Source of the DNA: an uncultured Thermoanaerobacterales bacterium
GTDB lineage: Bacteria; Bacillota; Clostridia; Christensenellales; UBA1242
Length of the DNA: 7,450 bases
NCBI GenBank assembly: GCA_949840475.1
Contig: CATKXA010000047.1
Location: forward strand, 1 to 7,450
Reading direction: 5' to 3'
Shown: positions 5,169 through 7,450 of the stretch, piece after piece
Layout of the letters: every line of letters starts with the position of its first letter
Position numbering within the stretch: position 1 is the stretch's first letter
Program-made: the position numbers and the translations under genes
The notes under the pieces: model-generated
The model's input: only the letters and a program-made list of their open reading frames with translations
Told to the model about the DNA's origin: nothing
Databases searched by the model: none

Positions 5169-6308
5169 ATGGTTAAATATTATTTAGATAATGCGGCAAC
5201 AACTAAAGTTTTTGATGAGATTGTTAAAGATTTAACATATGTTTATAATGAAAAATTTTATAATCCAAGCAGCGTTTATAAAGAAGCTGTTGAAATAAAG
5301 AAAGAGATAGAACTCGCAAGGACTAACCTTTTGGCGTGCCTTGGCGATAAAAGTGGTAATTTGATTTTCACAGGCTCGGCAACAGAAGCTAATAATATGG
5401 TTGTACTATCAAATAAGAATTTAAAGGGTAAGAGATTTTTATTTGGTGCTGGCGAGCATCCGTCAGTCAAAAATAGTGCTTTAGAGCTAAAAAACTTAGG
5501 TTATAATGTACAGTTTATACCCCTTGAAAGCTCTGGAAGGGTGAACGAGATTGAGTTTGCTAAAATGCTCGGTAAGGACGTTGCTTTTGTTAGTATTCAA
5601 CATGTCAGCAATGAAACTGGTGCTTTTAATAATATCTCTAAGCTTGTTAAACTTGCAAAAAGAGCAAATGACAAATTGCTGTTTCATAGCGACGGCGTGC
5701 AAGCCTTTATGAAGCTTTCATACAATATACAAAACCTTGGCGTTGACTATTACACAATATCTGCACATAAAATTGGTGGACCTAAAGGCGTTGGCGCATT
5801 GTATATAAAAAATGGCGTGAAAATACCTACCTTAATTTTTGGTGGTGGGCAGGAGTATGGCTATCGTTCTGGAACTGAAAATGTGTTTGGCATGCTAGCA
5901 TTTAGCAAGGCTGCAAGTATTTGCTATAGGGACTTAGAAAAGAATAGGCAGATAATTGCTCAGCACAGAAACGATTTGTTATCCGAGCTGAAAAATTTAG
6001 GAATAGAATATTCTGTTAACGGCGATAGCGAGGGAATGCATATTTTAAGTATTTGTTTGTCTGAAAAGGTTAGGGGGGAAACACTGCTTTATGTATTGTC
6101 GAGCAGAGGGGTGCTTGTTTCTACTGGCTCTGCATGCTCTGCTGGTAAACATATGAATACGACTTTAGAGGCAATGGGCGTTAGCCGAAACAAGATACTA
6201 TCTAGCATTAGAATATCTTTTAGTGCCTACATGGATTTTGACGCCAAAGTTGTTTGTAAAATTATTAAAGAAGAACTTATTAAACTTGAGGATAAAAGTT
6301 ATGAATAA
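5169..6308 (+). CDS. Cysteine desulfurase, NifS/IscS family, ThiI partner
   Basis: This PLP enzyme removes sulfur from L-cysteine, giving alanine and an enzyme persulfide passed to an acceptor, here presumably ThiI. Its 379 residues are the normal length. Visible landmarks are YYLDNAATT (4-12), TGSATEANN (68-76), EHPSV with His97 stacking on PLP, HVSNETGA (145-152), HSDGVQA with Asp174 and Gln178 contacting PLP, and SAHKIGGPKG with Lys201 as the Schiff-base lysine. GYRSGTEN (231-238) follows, and GSACSAG carries the catalytic Cys323. All key residues are present. The ATG at 5169 has AAAAGGA six bases upstream. The gene overlaps thiI by 8 bp, as in the Bacillus nifZ-thiI pair, which favours a dedicated tRNA-thiolation desulfurase over a general IscS/SufS; no iscU or sufU is next to it in view. 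I give no symbol because names for this type vary. Confidence 0.95.
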   Translation: MVKYYLDNAATTKVFDEIVKDLTYVYNEKFYNPSSVYKEAVEIKKEIELARTNLLACLGDKSGNLIFTGSATEANNMVVLSNKNLKGKRFLFGAGEHPSVKNSALELKNLGYNVQFIPLESSGRVNEIEFAKMLGKDVAFVSIQHVSNETGAFNNISKLVKLAKRANDKLLFHSDGVQAFMKLSYNIQNLGVDYYTISAHKIGGPKGVGALYIKNGVKIPTLIFGGGQEYGYRSGTENVFGMLAFSKAASICYRDLEKNRQIIAQHRNDLLSELKNLGIEYSVNGDSEGMHILSICLSEKVRGETLLYVLSSRGVLVSTGSACSAGKHMNTTLEAMGVSRNKILSSIRISFSAYMDFDAKVVCKIIKEELIKLEDKSYE

Positions 6309-7450
6309 AGTAATTTTAATAAGATATGGTGAAATTTATCTTAAAGGCAAAAACCGCAAATACTTTGAGGATTTGTTGCAAAACAACATAAAAAATGCGT
6401 TAAAAGGCATAAATTGTGAAGTAAATAAAATCCCCGGACGCTTTGTCGTTGAAAATTATAATTTAAATGATGAGCCTATTATTTTGAATATTTTGAAAAA
6501 ACAGCCGGGCATTTTGTCTTTTTCAGATGCTTACATAATTGACTCTAAGTTAAATCAAATAATAAGTTTTTCAAAAGAGTTAATGGCTGATGAAGTTGGC
6601 TCTTTCAAGGTGGTAGCTAATAGAGCAGATAAAACTTTTGCTCCGTCATCAATGGAAATAAATAGGCTTGTAGGTGGCGAGGTTTTAAGTGTTAATCCTA
6701 TGCTTACTGTAGACGTAAACAATCCTGATATTGTGCTTAGTATTGATATTCGTGAAAATAAAAAGACATTGATATTTACTAAAAGCATTATGGGTGTTGG
6801 CGGCATGCCTGTAAGTTCTGCTGGAAAGGGCTTAGTACTTTTGTCTGGCGGAATTGATAGCCCTGTTTCTGGATATATGATGGCAAAAAGAGGCGCTAAG
6901 CTTGTTGCTCTTCATTTTCATTCATATCCATACACGAGTGAACTAGCAAGGCTTAAAGTTGAAGAGCTTGCAAAGAAAATGGCTGAGTATAATGCTGGCG
7001 ACATTGAAGTATATATGTGTTCAATGACTAAGTTTCAGGAAGAAATCAATAGGAAAGCAAACAATATCTATAATATAACACTACTAAGGCGTGCAATGTT
7101 TACTATTGCTGAGAGGTTATGTAAAGACAAGAATATTCAAATGATAATAACAGGAGAAAATTTAGGACAAGTTGCAAGCCAAACCATTGAGAGCATGACT
7201 GTTGTTGGAAATGTTGTTAAAGATACACAAATAATGCGACCACTTATTGCATTTGATAAGCAGGAGATAATAAACATTGCAAGGCAAATAGATACTTTTG
7301 ATATTTCTATAAGGCCATACGAAGATTGCTGTACTGTATTTGTTCCAGACAATCCAATAATTAAACCAAAGCTTGAAAATGTACTTATAGAAGAGGCAAA
7401 GCTTGATTTTGATAGCATAGTAAATGAAGCTTATAGTAAAATGGAAAAAG
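6301..7450 (+). CDS. thiI: tRNA 4-thiouridine synthase / thiamine sulfurtransferase ThiI, 3' end outside window
   Basis: ThiI adenylates U8 of tRNA and transfers sulfur from a cysteine desulfurase to make 4-thiouridine; in many bacteria it also supplies sulfur for the thiazole of thiamine. The frame is open from ATG 6301 to the window end, showing 383 residues. Full ThiI without a rhodanese domain is about 390-400, so few residues are missing. Residues 1-60 are the ferredoxin-like domain (ILIRYGEIYLKGKNR at 5-19), about 61-165 the THUMP domain, and 177 onward the PP-loop ATPase with LLSGGIDSPVSGYMM (180-194), then LLRRAMFTIAERL (261-273) and TGENLGQVASQT (284-295). PYEDCCTVFVP (339-349) carries the conserved Cys of the Cys344 site of E. 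coli ThiI. The start overlaps the desulfurase by 8 bp, with GAGGA (6288-6292) eight bases upstream, so the two are coupled. A rhodanese domain is unlikely but cannot be excluded. Confidence 0.95.
   Translation, partial: MNKVILIRYGEIYLKGKNRKYFEDLLQNNIKNALKGINCEVNKIPGRFVVENYNLNDEPIILNILKKQPGILSFSDAYIIDSKLNQIISFSKELMADEVGSFKVVANRADKTFAPSSMEINRLVGGEVLSVNPMLTVDVNNPDIVLSIDIRENKKTLIFTKSIMGVGGMPVSSAGKGLVLLSGGIDSPVSGYMMAKRGAKLVALHFHSYPYTSELARLKVEELAKKMAEYNAGDIEVYMCSMTKFQEEINRKANNIYNITLLRRAMFTIAERLCKDKNIQMIITGENLGQVASQTIESMTVVGNVVKDTQIMRPLIAFDKQEIINIARQIDTFDISIRPYEDCCTVFVPDNPIIKPKLENVLIEEAKLDFDSIVNEAYSKMEK

Overview
The window is a low-GC, AT-rich stretch of a Gram-positive endospore former, most likely an uncultured member of the Clostridia. 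The evidence is a run of sporulation genes found only in endospore-forming Bacillota: a forespore sigma factor, spoVAC-spoVAD-spoVAE and yunB. The short clostridial form of spoVA, without spoVAA, spoVAB, spoVAEA or spoVAF, points to Clostridia rather than Bacilli. Most start codons are preceded by strong GGAGG-type ribosome binding sites, and gene spacing is tight.

Layout. (1) Positions 1-455 (+) hold the C-terminal 150 residues of an RNA polymerase sigma factor of the SigF/SigG group, best called SigF. (2) Positions 505-2409 (-) hold a 634-residue predicted lipoprotein that is about 29% asparagine. It converges on the sigma gene, shares a bidirectional terminator with it (471-497), and lies downstream of a near-perfect forespore-type promoter (2429-2458). 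I do not recognise its family. (3) Positions 2533-4379 (+) hold spoVAC, spoVAD and spoVAE, which are tightly packed and end in a hairpin terminator (4396-4427). (4) Positions 4415-5095 (+) hold yunB, whose start is doubtful: the only in-frame ATG lies inside the terminator stem, and a better ATG at 4431 is out of frame by one base in an A8 run. (5) Positions 5169-6308 (+) hold a cysteine desulfurase and 6301 to the end (+) holds thiI. The two overlap by 8 bp and form a tRNA thiolation / thiamine sulfur module with its own extended -10 promoter.

How the genes fit together. SigF is the first forespore-specific sigma factor. The SpoVA proteins move dipicolinic acid (DPA) across the inner forespore membrane during spore maturation and out again in germination. 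YunB is a conserved sporulation membrane protein. The order sigF then spoVA matches the sigF-spoVA neighbourhood of Bacillus, but here the large Asn-rich lipoprotein gene sits between them on the opposite strand. Its forespore-type promoter and its position suggest a sporulation role, and it is the most interesting unexplained element here. The desulfurase/ThiI pair is housekeeping and unrelated to sporulation.

No gene-free stretch exceeds 300 bases. I saw no tRNA, rRNA, CRISPR array or mobile element.
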